This document shows positions 9,645 to 18,529 of a stretch of DNA of 64,000 bases, piece by piece (position 1 is the stretch's first letter; each line of letters opens with the position of its first letter). Location of the stretch: assembly GCA_003132405.1 (NCBI GenBank), contig PKXQ01000135.1, positions 36,356-100,355 on the forward strand, read 5' to 3'. This stretch comes from Acidobacteriaceae bacterium. Its GTDB lineage: Bacteria > Acidobacteriota > Terriglobia > Terriglobales > Acidobacteriaceae. Under the pieces are notes generated by a model. It was not told the origin of the DNA. It did not search any database and was given only the letters and a program-made list of their open reading frames with translations. The position numbers and the translations under genes are program-made.

Positions 9645-10337
9645 ATGTCAGATCAAACTGTAAAGATCATTTCTTTCTCGGGAATCGACGGAGCGGGCAA
9701 GAGCACCCAGATTAACTCCTTAAGAAGCCAGCTCGAACAGGCTGGCCTGCGCGTCAAACTGTTGACTTTCTGGGACGATGTGGTGGTTCTTCCGAAATTC
9801 CGAGAAGCTGTGAGTTACAAAGCTTTCAAAGGCGACAGGGGGATCGGCAGTCCGGCAAAACCTTTGAACCGGCGCGATAAGAATGTATCCTCGTGGCCGG
9901 TGATGGCGGCGAGATTCTTTCTTTACTTGGCTGACGCGGTGAATCTCAACTTCACGGTGCGTCGAATCCAGACAGACGACGTGGATGTGGTAATTTTCGA
10001 TCGCTATATCTATGACGAATTGGCGAACGTTGCGCTGCATCGCTGGCTGCCGCGGGCATTTGCGCGTGTGGTGTTGAAGCTGATTCCGAAGCCAGATGCG
10101 GCCTTCCTGATCGACGCCGATCCGGTTCTGGCGCGCGAACGGAAACCCGAATACCCCCTCGAATTTCTTTTGCGGAACCGTGAGTCTTACCTTGCCTTGA
10201 GCCGATTGAGTGGCCATATGACCCTGATCGATCCGCTCTCAGTGGAGGCGACGAAGGCCAAAGTGGCGGAGGCCCTGGCAAAACAATGGCCGCCGGCGCA
10301 ACCGGGCCTTTCTACGGTGTCAGTGCTTCGATCGTAA
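9645..10337 (+). CDS. Thymidylate-kinase-like P-loop kinase
   Basis: This is a 230-residue protein from ATG 9645 (an ATG at 9615 would add ten residues; neither has a well-spaced ribosome site). The Walker A motif is 'GIDGAGKST' at residues 13-21, and the 'DRYIYDELAN' motif (D119-R120-Y121) is the dTMP-kinase DRY signature. The fold is that of the dTMP kinase family, but the protein lies inside a polysaccharide gene set. Tmk-like kinases of this type recur in exopolysaccharide clusters, where their substrate is unknown. It is therefore probably not the housekeeping Tmk. A 34-residue basic insert near residues 55-90 is unusual. Confidence 0.82.
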   Translation: MSDQTVKIISFSGIDGAGKSTQINSLRSQLEQAGLRVKLLTFWDDVVVLPKFREAVSYKAFKGDRGIGSPAKPLNRRDKNVSSWPVMAARFFLYLADAVNLNFTVRRIQTDDVDVVIFDRYIYDELANVALHRWLPRAFARVVLKLIPKPDAAFLIDADPVLARERKPEYPLEFLLRNRESYLALSRLSGHMTLIDPLSVEATKAKVAEALAKQWPPAQPGLSTVSVLRS

Positions 10338-10497
10338 TGTTTTTCAGTTTGATGTTCGATCTTCGCTCGTTCCTTCCCTGCATCTAATTAATAAATTTCG
10401 AGTTGTCGAATTTCGAATTAAAGTTGCGAGCGCATAACAGCAACATCTTTAGGCGCTACCTCATCGAAGTTAGACCGATGGTGAGGGGGGGAGAAGA

Positions 10498-12174
10498 ATG
10501 AAGATTTGTCTGGTGACCAGTTTTCCGCCGAGCCACGGAGGACTCAGTGAATATGGACTTCATATTGCGCAGGAGTTGCAGCGCAATCCGTTTTTAAGCC
10601 TTACCATCCTCGCCGATAAAATTGACAGCGGGCAACCGGAACTGCCGGAGTTCTCCGTGCAACGCTGCTGGTCGTTTAATGATCCCGGGAGCGTGGGCAG
10701 CATCATCAAGGCCATCCGCGAACTGAAACCCGACGTCGTGTGGTTCAATCTGCTGTTCAGCACGTTCGGCCACAACCCAGTAGTTGCTTTCTCTGGCCTG
10801 ATGACACCGCTGCTGGCGCGGCTGAATGGCTGCTACACGCACGTCACGCTGCATCACCTCATGGATACTGTCGATTTGCAAGATGCTGGCGTGCGCTTTC
10901 CGCGAACCTACCGTTGGGCGGGTGCTTTGGCCACGAGAATTCTGCTGCTGTCGAATTCCGTATCGGTGCTTATGCCGGGATATCGCAAGATCCTGGCGGA
11001 AAAATATGGCAGCGACAATGTGCATGTGCGATCCCATGGCATTCTGGCGCGGCGGCCGGAGTCACCTGACTTTTCGCGGCGCGGAAATCCCGAACATCAA
11101 ATTCTTGCTTTCGGCAAGTGGGGGACTTACAAACGACTGGAACTGATGATCGACGCCTTCGAGATCATTGCCAAGAAGGTTCCGAATGCGAAGCTGGTGA
11201 TCGCCGGCGGGAATCATCCACATGCTCGTGGTTATGTCGAATCTCTCAAAGAACAGTGGAAGTGGAATACCAGAATTGAATTTACCGGCTATGTTCACGA
11301 GGACGATCTGCCCAATCTTTTCCAGAGTTCATCGGTGGCCGCGATGCCCTATTCTTCTTCGGCTGGGTGCAGCGGAGTCGCGCATCTGGCCTGCGCTTAC
11401 GGTGTGCCTATAGTGTGCGCCGACCTGGCAGACTTTCGGCAGATGGCGGAGGGAGAAGAGCTGGCGATGGGATTTTACAAGCCGGGAAATGCAGCAGATC
11501 TTGCAGAGTGTCTGATCCACTTTCTCGAAGATCCGGCGCAGCAGCAGGCTATGGCGAATCAGAATTTTTCGGCTGCGTTGCGCATGACCATGCCAAACAT
11601 TGTGCAGAAATATCTTCGCCACTTCGAGCTGCAACAACGCACCCAGGCACTGAAATATGCGGCGAGGTTGCGCAGGTTACCCAACTGGATGCCTTCGAAA
11701 TCGTTGCTGTTACGCGCAATCACGCGCGACTCGCTGAGCTGGTTTTATCGTTCGGCGATGCCGCGCACTCCGGTGAATGGCCGCGAGGGAAAGCCTTTAT
11801 TGGATGGTAACGGTAACGGTCGTGGAGAGTTGTACGGGAGTAGAACTTCCGGCAACGGTAATGGAGTAGGTGCTCGGAGCGGGGGCGGTGTGAGTCGCGG
11901 AACCTACTCCGCCGCAGGAAACGGCGGCCATACTGATTCCGATGGCGCACAGCAGGGCCAGGCGACCCAGCAAGCGTCGGCGGCGCAAGCCGCGGTTGAA
12001 ACTGGCGATGGACACAAAACCGGCTATTCCGAAGGGGAGCAGAAGGGTCGCGAAGAGGGGATTTTGGCTGCGCGGGAACTGCATCCCCACAACGGGGGCG
12101 GCAGTGATGATAAGAGTGGAGGTCGCGCTGCTCGCTCCGGGAGTAATGGTGACGGGCGAGAAGGAGCAGCTTAA
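10498..12174 (+). CDS. GT4-family glycosyltransferase with an overprinted C-terminal tail
   Basis: This is a 558-residue protein starting at ATG 10498 with a G-rich ribosome site (GGGGGGGAGAAG). The GT-B fold is recognised from 'SFPPSHGGLSEYGLHIAQEL' at the N-terminus and from the acceptor/donor linker 'ILAFGKWGTYKRLELMIDAF' (about 202-221). The donor half has 'GYVHEDDLPNLFQSSSVAAMPY'. The usual EX7E motif is degenerate ('SSAGCSGVAHLACAYGVP'). Family members end near 420-440 residues. Here residues 434-558 are Gly/Asn/Ser/Ala-rich low complexity and are encoded entirely on the antisense of the neighbouring GH71/99 gene (11797-12174). The catalytic part probably transfers a sugar to a lipid-linked glycan. 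The tail looks like read-through after loss of the ancestral stop. Confidence 0.88.
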   Translation: MKICLVTSFPPSHGGLSEYGLHIAQELQRNPFLSLTILADKIDSGQPELPEFSVQRCWSFNDPGSVGSIIKAIRELKPDVVWFNLLFSTFGHNPVVAFSGLMTPLLARLNGCYTHVTLHHLMDTVDLQDAGVRFPRTYRWAGALATRILLLSNSVSVLMPGYRKILAEKYGSDNVHVRSHGILARRPESPDFSRRGNPEHQILAFGKWGTYKRLELMIDAFEIIAKKVPNAKLVIAGGNHPHARGYVESLKEQWKWNTRIEFTGYVHEDDLPNLFQSSSVAAMPYSSSAGCSGVAHLACAYGVPIVCADLADFRQMAEGEELAMGFYKPGNAADLAECLIHFLEDPAQQQAMANQNFSAALRMTMPNIVQKYLRHFELQQRTQALKYAARLRRLPNWMPSKSLLLRAITRDSLSWFYRSAMPRTPVNGREGKPLLDGNGNGRGELYGSRTSGNGNGVGARSGGGVSRGTYSAAGNGGHTDSDGAQQGQATQQASAAQAAVETGDGHKTGYSEGEQKGREEGILAARELHPHNGGGSDDKSGGRAARSGSNGDGREGAA

Positions 12175-13614
12175 CGAACTAGGAAGGCCGGCGCAGGAGA
12201 GCGTTATGGCATTGTTGAACGCTCCCGATTGCGGCGTCGCGGTTACGATGAGCGTGGCCGATTGGCCGGAGGCAAGCGTCAGCGCAGCGGGGGACGCATT
12301 GAAGGTTACGGGATTGGTGCCGCCTCCATTACATGCCGGGGAGTAACTGATCGGCCCGGTCATGTAGTTAGCCATAGTTGGTTTGCCTATCGACTGTACG
12401 AATAACTGGTAGGTTCCGGCGGGGATTGGATAACTGCACAAGTTAAGCGAATGAAGGCCGGGGGCGAGCTCTGCCAGCTGCATGAGATCCTGGCCGTCGG
12501 TACTGATATAGACACGGTAAGAATCGATGGTGCTCTCGCTTCCAGTAATCGTCCATTGCAGAGTGCCAGAGGAAGCCGACGCGGCGACGGTAAAGCAATT
12601 ACTGATGCCTGACTCGATCTCGGTACCTTCTTCATAGTCGTTCCAGGTGACAAGTTGGACGTCGTGCAATGGCTTCGCGGCATTGTAGAGGCCGTTGATT
12701 TCAGAAAATGTCTGCAGCCAGGTCTGGCCGCATTGCTGTGACATGATCCGGTCCGAGCCCCAGGACGCCAGCGTATCGTTGAATCCTTTGTAAGTGGCAC
12801 CAACAGTTTGCTCGCTCGGGAATGTCATCCCAGTGTCGTAGAAGCTGGTGAGATAACTCATGCCGTAGTCGGTAGTGGTGGGCATTACCCACGAGTAACT
12901 GCCATCGCTTAGTGTGTGGGTAAATCCGTTGTTATTCTGGAATAGAAATGCTGGCTGCGTGCTCAGTGCAGCGGCGGCGGCATTCCAATCGATCGAGTAA
13001 GAAAAATCGATATTAAAGTTAGTGACCATAGGCTTTCCTTCGATCATCATATAAGCGGGCGAAGGAAAATAAGTTTGTTCGACGTATTGCAATTGCGCGA
13101 TCAGGGCCTGTTGCGGAGTGCATCCCTGGCAGGAGTCCCATTCGATGGCGCCTTGGTCGACCATAATCGCAAACGTAAACCCGGGATGATTTTCGGCTTC
13201 GGCCATGACGAGTTGCGCGGCCTGGTCGATGGAGTTACCGGGGCCGTACCAATCGATGATCACGCCAGTGATGCCTCGACTGATCATGTCCGTAACCTGG
13301 CGCTTGACTTGCGCGGGATCGGTTGAGCTATAGCCGACGTTCATGTGGTTGTTCTGGCCAAACCAGAGCATCAGGTGGGCGTAAATCTTGGTTGTTGCTT
13401 CGGGATAGAGCAGAGTATGAATATCGTCTTTACTGATATTTCCCGCCCCTAAATTGCCATTCGATTGGCTAACAAAGGTATTCGCGGCGCTCGTGTTATT
13501 GGAAGTTTGCGCCGCGAGCGTCGTGGTCGGCACGACGTAGGTCCCTGCCGAACACACCGCTGGCAAAGCCGTGAGTATGGCCGCAATAGCAAATTGTTTA
13601 CACATCTTTTTCAC
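11797..13614 (-). CDS. Glycoside hydrolase family 71/99-like secreted protein with membrane-anchored Ig-like tail
   Basis: This is a 605-residue protein from GTG 13614, which has GAGGG at 13623-13627; TTG 13629 and ATG 13605 are alternatives. It has a signal peptide ending 'PAVCSAG'. The hydrolase domain runs from about residue 50 to 340, with 'HMNVGYSSTDP', 'GVIIDWYGPGNS' and 'VTWNDYEEGTEIE'. The DWYG and WNDYEEGT motifs match the GH71/GH99-like superfamily (endo-alpha-mannan/alpha-1,3-glucan type). An Ig-like domain ('SLSCSFSPVTITPG'), one helix and a basic segment 'RRRRLLGRLALLCAIG' follow, ending in a short beta tail as in many acidobacterial surface proteins. It shares motifs with the lipoprotein at 27848-28810. 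It is convergent with the GT4 gene and overlaps it by 378 bp. A glycan-trimming role is inferred from context. Confidence 0.85.
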   Translation of the reverse strand: MKKMCKQFAIAAILTALPAVCSAGTYVVPTTTLAAQTSNNTSAANTFVSQSNGNLGAGNISKDDIHTLLYPEATTKIYAHLMLWFGQNNHMNVGYSSTDPAQVKRQVTDMISRGITGVIIDWYGPGNSIDQAAQLVMAEAENHPGFTFAIMVDQGAIEWDSCQGCTPQQALIAQLQYVEQTYFPSPAYMMIEGKPMVTNFNIDFSYSIDWNAAAAALSTQPAFLFQNNNGFTHTLSDGSYSWVMPTTTDYGMSYLTSFYDTGMTFPSEQTVGATYKGFNDTLASWGSDRIMSQQCGQTWLQTFSEINGLYNAAKPLHDVQLVTWNDYEEGTEIESGISNCFTVAASASSGTLQWTITGSESTIDSYRVYISTDGQDLMQLAELAPGLHSLNLCSYPIPAGTYQLFVQSIGKPTMANYMTGPISYSPACNGGGTNPVTFNASPAALTLASGQSATLIVTATPQSGAFNNAITLSCAGLPSSLSCSFSPVTITPGASSATSTLIITAAPVVGMQFPRSQNPLFATLLLPFGIAGFVSIASFNRGLRRRRLLGRLALLCAIGISMAAVSCGGVGSATHTAPAPSTYSITVAGSSTPVQLSTTVTVTIQ

Positions 13615-13961
13615 ACGTCGGGCCCTCAAAAGCGGGAGCGAGCCGAGGTTCGATTTGCTAACTCAAATCACACTTTGGCCAAGGCAGTAGGGAGGCGACG
13701 CCCGCCTGTAGATTTCCTATGAATTGGCCGGAAGGTTTGAAAAACGAGGCCAGCTTAGCAGAGGATTAGTGGTGGAGAAAGGTTACTTCGGTACGGGGAA
13801 CTAAGGTATAACTCGTGACTCACAAGATTCGAGGTCGTTGATCAGCAGTTGACATGCAATAACGACGGGCAATCGTTAGTGCATTAGCGGGTTGGGTCAG
13901 CGGCTAAGACCCTTCCTAGCTCTTGTAACCTCACCGCTCACTCAAATTTACTTTGAAGCTC
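13615..13961. other. Intergenic region, no gene seen
   Basis: No supported open frame occurs here. This stretch should hold the promoter of the GH71/99-like gene, which reads leftward. A weak dyad GGGTC...GACCC (13894-13912) lies near the end of the DUF5666 gene and lacks a T-run. Confidence 0.5.
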
Positions 13962-14987
13962 CTACGGTTTCGATGGCGAAATGATAGTTACGTTTTGAGC
14001 GGTATAGCGAGTGCCATCGAAGCGGGTCTGCACGCTGACGTCTGTTCCCTGCTGCCAGTTGTTGTCGACGGCGAACTTCGACGGATCGAAATTAATTTCG
14101 TAGGTCTTATGATCGGTGACGGAGTTTAGCACCAGGAGGCCGGAACGCAGATTGACGGCCACGAGTTCACCGGCAAAGGTAAAGGTAGCTCCGGGGAGAG
14201 CGAGCACGGAGATTTCGCGGGCCACATCGCGGCCGTTATTCTCAGAATCGAATTTCACCGCGACCAGAGTTCCAGCTTCCAGTTGGCTCGCGGACATTAC
14301 CCGCTCCCCTTGCAAGATGCGAGTGGAGGAATTCAACCGCACGCCCATTGGCTGCGGCGAGAGGGCATCGCGCACCAGCAACTCGCCTCGATCAGCATTG
14401 TAGGAGATGACCGATCCCTGACTCTCGCCTTGTGGCACATTGGTGTTGAAGCGAATGTTGCGGGCGAAGATGTTGGTGCCATTCAAAATGGTGTCGACAT
14501 AAACGCGATCGCCTTTTTTCAAGTCAGTCGGCGAAGTCACCTGGCCATCGCGGTAAACGCGCGTACGCGCATCGAAAAGGATCTTCATGCGACCTCCGCC
14601 ACCAAAGGGCCGCACGGTGAGTTGATCTCGCACGCGATCAAGCTTTTCGATGGTGCCGCCGACCAGAGTCACTTTTGATTTCGATAGCGGAGGCAGATCG
14701 GGCAGAAGGCTGGCGGGGTCGATCGCGTTGTCCGCGGCCGCGTTGTCCGAAGCAGCGTCGGAGGCAGTGTCCGAGGGTGATGCTTCTTCTCTCTTATCGT
14801 CCTTGGCGGGCGCAGGCGCGGAGGAGGTCGAAGTGGAGGGCGACAGTGCTGCCAAGGGCGGAACTGTTGCCGGCGGAGCTTGGGCCGATGATGGCGGCTG
14901 ACCGGGCTGCATCGGAGCAGCTTGTCCATTGGCGATGCCGGTTAGCGTCAGGCCACTCAGAATACACAGCAGCAAAATGTTGCGCAC
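13962..14987 (-). CDS. DUF5666-type secreted protein
   Basis: This is a 341-residue protein from GTG 14987, with GGGGAG six to seven bases upstream on the minus strand. A signal peptide (residues 1-21, 'GIANGQA') is followed by a Pro/Ser/Ala/Asp-rich spacer to about residue 100. Three or so OB-like units follow, of the type 'GGTIEKLDRVRDQLTVRPF', 'GSVISYNADRGELLVRDA' and 'GELVAVNLRSGLLVLNS'. These match DUF5666, a family of unknown function common in acidobacterial exported proteins. It reads leftward toward the GH71/99-like gene, and a 347-bp gap separates them. Exported, perhaps envelope-associated; no activity is claimed. Confidence 0.82.
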   Translation of the reverse strand: MRNILLLCILSGLTLTGIANGQAAPMQPGQPPSSAQAPPATVPPLAALSPSTSTSSAPAPAKDDKREEASPSDTASDAASDNAAADNAIDPASLLPDLPPLSKSKVTLVGGTIEKLDRVRDQLTVRPFGGGGRMKILFDARTRVYRDGQVTSPTDLKKGDRVYVDTILNGTNIFARNIRFNTNVPQGESQGSVISYNADRGELLVRDALSPQPMGVRLNSSTRILQGERVMSASQLEAGTLVAVKFDSENNGRDVAREISVLALPGATFTFAGELVAVNLRSGLLVLNSVTDHKTYEINFDPSKFAVDNNWQQGTDVSVQTRFDGTRYTAQNVTIISPSKP

Positions 14988-15166
14988 AGTTGCTCCCCAT
15001 TAATCGCAATCTGAAGTTTGAGACTGCTGTTGGATGCCAATTGTCGACGACAGGGTAGCCAGAATTCCAGCGAAAAAGAGCGAATGGATGACAAACAAAT
15101 TCCCTGCCCCGGCATCGAATATGGGCCGAAAATATCGTGAAAATCTAAGTGCTGGGGAATGGCTTC

Positions 15167-16357
15167 ATGTCTTGGACTCGATGGCGAAAGATGCGCTTGC
15201 AATGGATGACGATCGCTTTGATGACGGCTGTGACTACGGGCGTCGCTCCGAGCGCGCATGCGGGAGATTTCAAACTCAATCTGCCCAAGCGCAGCCACCT
15301 TACGCCGGTGCAACGTTTGAATCGCGAGGGAGTTGAGGCGATCAAGAAACACAATTACAAGAAGGCCGAATCACTTTTCTATAAGGCTTATCTGCTCGAT
15401 CCGAACGATCCGTTCACACTCAACAATCTCGGCTACACCTCGGAGCTGCAGGGACAGGTAGAACGGGCTCAGAATTTTTATGTTCTGGCGGCGAAGCAAG
15501 CTACCGACGCGATTATCGATCAGTCTACGGCGAAAGAAGTGAAAGGGCGGCCGATCAACGAAGCGCTCGCGGTTCCGGAGCTGCCGCTGCAAATTAATCA
15601 CGACAATGTTGAAGCGGTGCGATTGCTTTCGCAGGGGCGTGCTCCCGAAGCGGACATGTTGTTGCAGCAGACGCTGAAGAAAGATCCGAATAACGTATTC
15701 ACGCTGAATAATCTGGGAGTCGCCAAGGAGATGGAGGGCGAATCGATGGAAGCGATGCAATATTATGGCGCCGCTGCCGATCGTCATTCGCATGATGCGG
15801 CGGTGGTTACCATGGCGCGCTCGTGGCGGGGAAAAGCGGCCAGCGACATGGCGGCGCAGAATGCCCAGGCGCTGAACCGCCATATGGAAACGCATAATAC
15901 TCCGGAGGCGCGGGTGGCGGAATTGAATCTGCGCGGCGTGTCGGCGGTCAATCGCAACGACCCGGCGACGGCGAATGAAGATTTCCGGAAAGCGTATGCG
16001 ATCGACCCGAGCAACGCATTCGCGCTGAACAACATTGGTTATGTTTCCGAGTTGGAGGGCGACCGGGAGACGGCGGAGTTTTTCTACAACAGCGCACAAA
16101 AGGCCGCTGGAGCGAATGAGAAGGTTGTCCTGGCGACGCGACGCGCGGCCGAGGGTCGCAAGCTGTTTGAGGTTGCAGAAGACAGCGACGCCAAAGTTGA
16201 GACTAAGGTGGGCGAAGAGCGAGCGGCGCGACGTCGCGAGGGAGAACCGATCTTGCTGCTCCGCCGGGATAATTCGGTAGTGCAGGAGCCGAGTAATCCG
16301 CCGGCTAAGCCGTTGCAGCCGGTTGAAAATCCGCCGGAGCCGCAACAGAATCGCTGA
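15167..16357 (+). CDS. Exported tetratricopeptide-repeat protein
   Basis: This is a 396-residue protein. The ATG at 15167 has GGGG at 15154-15157; an in-frame GTG at 15149 is less likely. A signal peptide ends in 'APSAHA' (residue 32). Three separated TPR blocks share the phrases 'DPNDPFTLNNLGYTSELQG', 'DPNNVFTLNNLGVAKEMEG' and 'DPSNAFALNNIGYVSELEG', so the protein is an internal triplication with spacers of about 100 residues. The C-terminus is charged and then Pro-rich. TPR scaffolds such as PelE, PgaA and AlgK assemble polysaccharide export machinery in the periplasm, and this protein sits convergent to the flippase and TPR-barrel genes. Its role is inferred from that setting. Confidence 0.85.
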   Translation: MSWTRWRKMRLQWMTIALMTAVTTGVAPSAHAGDFKLNLPKRSHLTPVQRLNREGVEAIKKHNYKKAESLFYKAYLLDPNDPFTLNNLGYTSELQGQVERAQNFYVLAAKQATDAIIDQSTAKEVKGRPINEALAVPELPLQINHDNVEAVRLLSQGRAPEADMLLQQTLKKDPNNVFTLNNLGVAKEMEGESMEAMQYYGAAADRHSHDAAVVTMARSWRGKAASDMAAQNAQALNRHMETHNTPEARVAELNLRGVSAVNRNDPATANEDFRKAYAIDPSNAFALNNIGYVSELEGDRETAEFFYNSAQKAAGANEKVVLATRRAAEGRKLFEVAEDSDAKVETKVGEERAARRREGEPILLLRRDNSVVQEPSNPPAKPLQPVENPPEPQQNR

Positions 16358-16438
16358 TCGTCACGTCGCATCGAGATATTTAAGCATTAGCGATTGAACA
16401 CAATCGTTCGAGGGCTTGCAATCGTTATTGCTGATCGC

Positions 16439-18502
16439 TTACGAATCGCTTTCCATCTCGAGAAAGCGCCCGATATCCGACTCCGGATCGTACGAAAAAT
16501 AACGCACGAGATTCTTGAAGTAGCGCAGCAGCGTATTGACGCTGGTGTAATACCAGCAGCAGTTGGTCATGTCGGGCGATAAGCCACACACGAATTGGAA
16601 GCGATGGAGCAACACAGGCGGTTGCGACAACATGGCCGCGGCCACGCGGTGATTGCCGTCGAGAATCGTCAACGGGCCTTTGTCGCCGACGCCAATGAGC
16701 AGAACGGTGGGATTGACACTGCTTTCCTGAACGCCGTTGCTGACGCGACGAAGCTTTTGAAGAAACTCGTCGTCGGCTTCGCCTTCTAATCTCTTTCGTA
16801 TGCGCTCGACCACATCGGTCAGATAAAAGCTGCCTTGAGCAACGCGCCGCCATTGCGCGCGCGGGAAGAAGCGGATGCGCGCAAGGTCCTCGGTGGTGAG
16901 CTCGACCTCGAACCATTTGGTGTCGAGCGGCAACTCTCGCCACATGGCGCCTCGGCGCAGGAAGAGAAGCGCTCGCCGCACGGCATTCTCTTTCGGATCG
17001 GCGATATCGGGGCGGCTAACGACTTCGTCAAACTCGCTGCGATATCCGTCAAATTCGGAATGATGGAACTCGCTCTTGAGAAAATCGGCGATAACTTCCT
17101 CTTCGCTTATGGGGCGAAGTATGCGGAGACTGCCATAGGTGTTTAAAACCACCGCAGTCGCCTGATGCAGCAGGAGCGGGACGAGCAGCGTTAGCAGCAA
17201 TACCACCATGAGCGCCAGTTGTAACAGGATGACTTCGCGCAGGGAGTTATGGAAGGCGTAGACGCCAAGCGTCAGCATGGCGCTGAAGGCTAACTGCAGC
17301 CAACTCGTGTTCGCAATCTTGCGCGACATTTCGTAGGTGATGATCACTGAACTGAGCGAGTACACGCCGGTGGTGATGGCATAGAGAATGAGGAGTGAGG
17401 CGAGGGAGCCGTAGTTGGCCATGGCAAAATGAGCTCCGAAAAGGGTTTTCCAGAGAAAATTTGGCACCATCCACAGGCCGCAGATGAGGACGGTCAGGAT
17501 CACAAAGACCATGCCGAAGGAGAGGAACAATACTGACCTGTCCTCTTGTTCGCCGGGGTCGGCGGCGGCGGAGACAGGGAACATCGTATTGACAACCGAC
17601 CATGCGCACATATTTACGAGGCGGCCCACCAGCGCGACGGCGGCGTATAGGCCGGCTTCATTCGGAGGGAAGAAGTGTTTTACGAGGATGATGTCGAAGT
17701 TATTGATGACGGTCTGGCTGGAAAAGAAAACGATCGCCTGCAGGCCTTCGCGGAAGGAGCCCGGGATGCGGCGGAGATTGAGCCGGGCGACGCTGGGAGT
17801 TGGATATGCGAAGAAATAAGAAACGACAATGGCCAACACACTGGCCAGCACAGCGCCTTTCACGCCCAACCCGAGGCTGGTCAGCAGGACGATCCCGCCC
17901 AGACGAACAAGTCCCTCCAGCATGAAGTTAAATGCCAGAGGTTTGAAGGCGTGGATTCCCTGGATGTATCCGCGGCGCACGCCGAGCGGAATGTAGAAAG
18001 CTGTGCCCAGCGCGAGTAGCCTCACCAGAACGAGATCGGGCAAATTCAGATAGTTGGTAAGGGCTTGGCCGAAGAGGAAAATGATCAGGCCCATACTGAT
18101 GCCCGCAGCCCATGCCCGCTGGTGCAGGCTGACGAAAACGGCGACGCGGTCCTCTGTGGTTGTATAGCGCGCAATATACTTCGCGCACACCGTCTGGAAT
18201 GAGAGCGTGACCGCCGACATCAGCATGAGCATGGTGTAGACGGCGGTGGCGTGTGCGAATCCAGAGGGACCAAGCAGGCGTGCGGTCGCCACGTTGTAGA
18301 TCAGATTGGTTATGCCGACAAAACCGGATCCGGCGAGGAGCGTAAGCGTTCCGCCTAAGAGTTTTGAGCGCAGCTTCCTGGTCGCCACGGCGGCGCTCGC
18401 CGCGGCGGCGCTCGCGACGACCGGGCTCACTGTTCCCGAAGCGACGGCCGCTTCATTCGCGTCTTTCGTGCTATTCGTTTGGAGATTCGTTTCGATCATC
18501 AT
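16439..18502 (-). CDS. Wzx/MATE-type oligosaccharide flippase fused to a ParB-like C-terminal domain
   Basis: This is a 687-residue protein from ATG 18502 (a second ATG follows at once). After a basic, Ala-rich N-terminus, about 12 to 14 membrane helices span residues 45-460, starting 'LLAGSGFVGITNLIYNVATA', as in polysaccharide flippases. The last 220 residues are soluble and contain 'LTILDGNHRVAAAML' (D615-R619). This is the DGxHR motif of ParB/sulfiredoxin-like domains, preceded by a predicted 'IRKRL' helix and followed by a Cys-Trp-Tyr-rich end. Flippases are normally 400-520 residues and lack this domain. It lies 27 bp after the TPR-barrel gene on the same strand, so the two are probably one operon. 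A lipid-linked glycan is the expected substrate; the role of the ParB-like part is unknown. Confidence 0.88.
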   Translation of the reverse strand: MMIETNLQTNSTKDANEAAVASGTVSPVVASAAAASAAVATRKLRSKLLGGTLTLLAGSGFVGITNLIYNVATARLLGPSGFAHATAVYTMLMLMSAVTLSFQTVCAKYIARYTTTEDRVAVFVSLHQRAWAAGISMGLIIFLFGQALTNYLNLPDLVLVRLLALGTAFYIPLGVRRGYIQGIHAFKPLAFNFMLEGLVRLGGIVLLTSLGLGVKGAVLASVLAIVVSYFFAYPTPSVARLNLRRIPGSFREGLQAIVFFSSQTVINNFDIILVKHFFPPNEAGLYAAVALVGRLVNMCAWSVVNTMFPVSAAADPGEQEDRSVLFLSFGMVFVILTVLICGLWMVPNFLWKTLFGAHFAMANYGSLASLLILYAITTGVYSLSSVIITYEMSRKIANTSWLQLAFSAMLTLGVYAFHNSLREVILLQLALMVVLLLTLLVPLLLHQATAVVLNTYGSLRILRPISEEEVIADFLKSEFHHSEFDGYRSEFDEVVSRPDIADPKENAVRRALLFLRRGAMWRELPLDTKWFEVELTTEDLARIRFFPRAQWRRVAQGSFYLTDVVERIRKRLEGEADDEFLQKLRRVSNGVQESSVNPTVLLIGVGDKGPLTILDGNHRVAAAMLSQPPVLLHRFQFVCGLSPDMTNCCWYYTSVNTLLRYFKNLVRYFSYDPESDIGRFLEMESDS

Positions 18503-18529
18503 TACGTCTGGGCGGCCCTGGGTATGCTC

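Noticed and set aside
15371-16345. Minus-strand open frame of 324 codons opposite the TPR gene
   Set aside because: The TPR frame has clear repeats and a signal peptide; the antisense product is Arg/Leu-rich with no domain.
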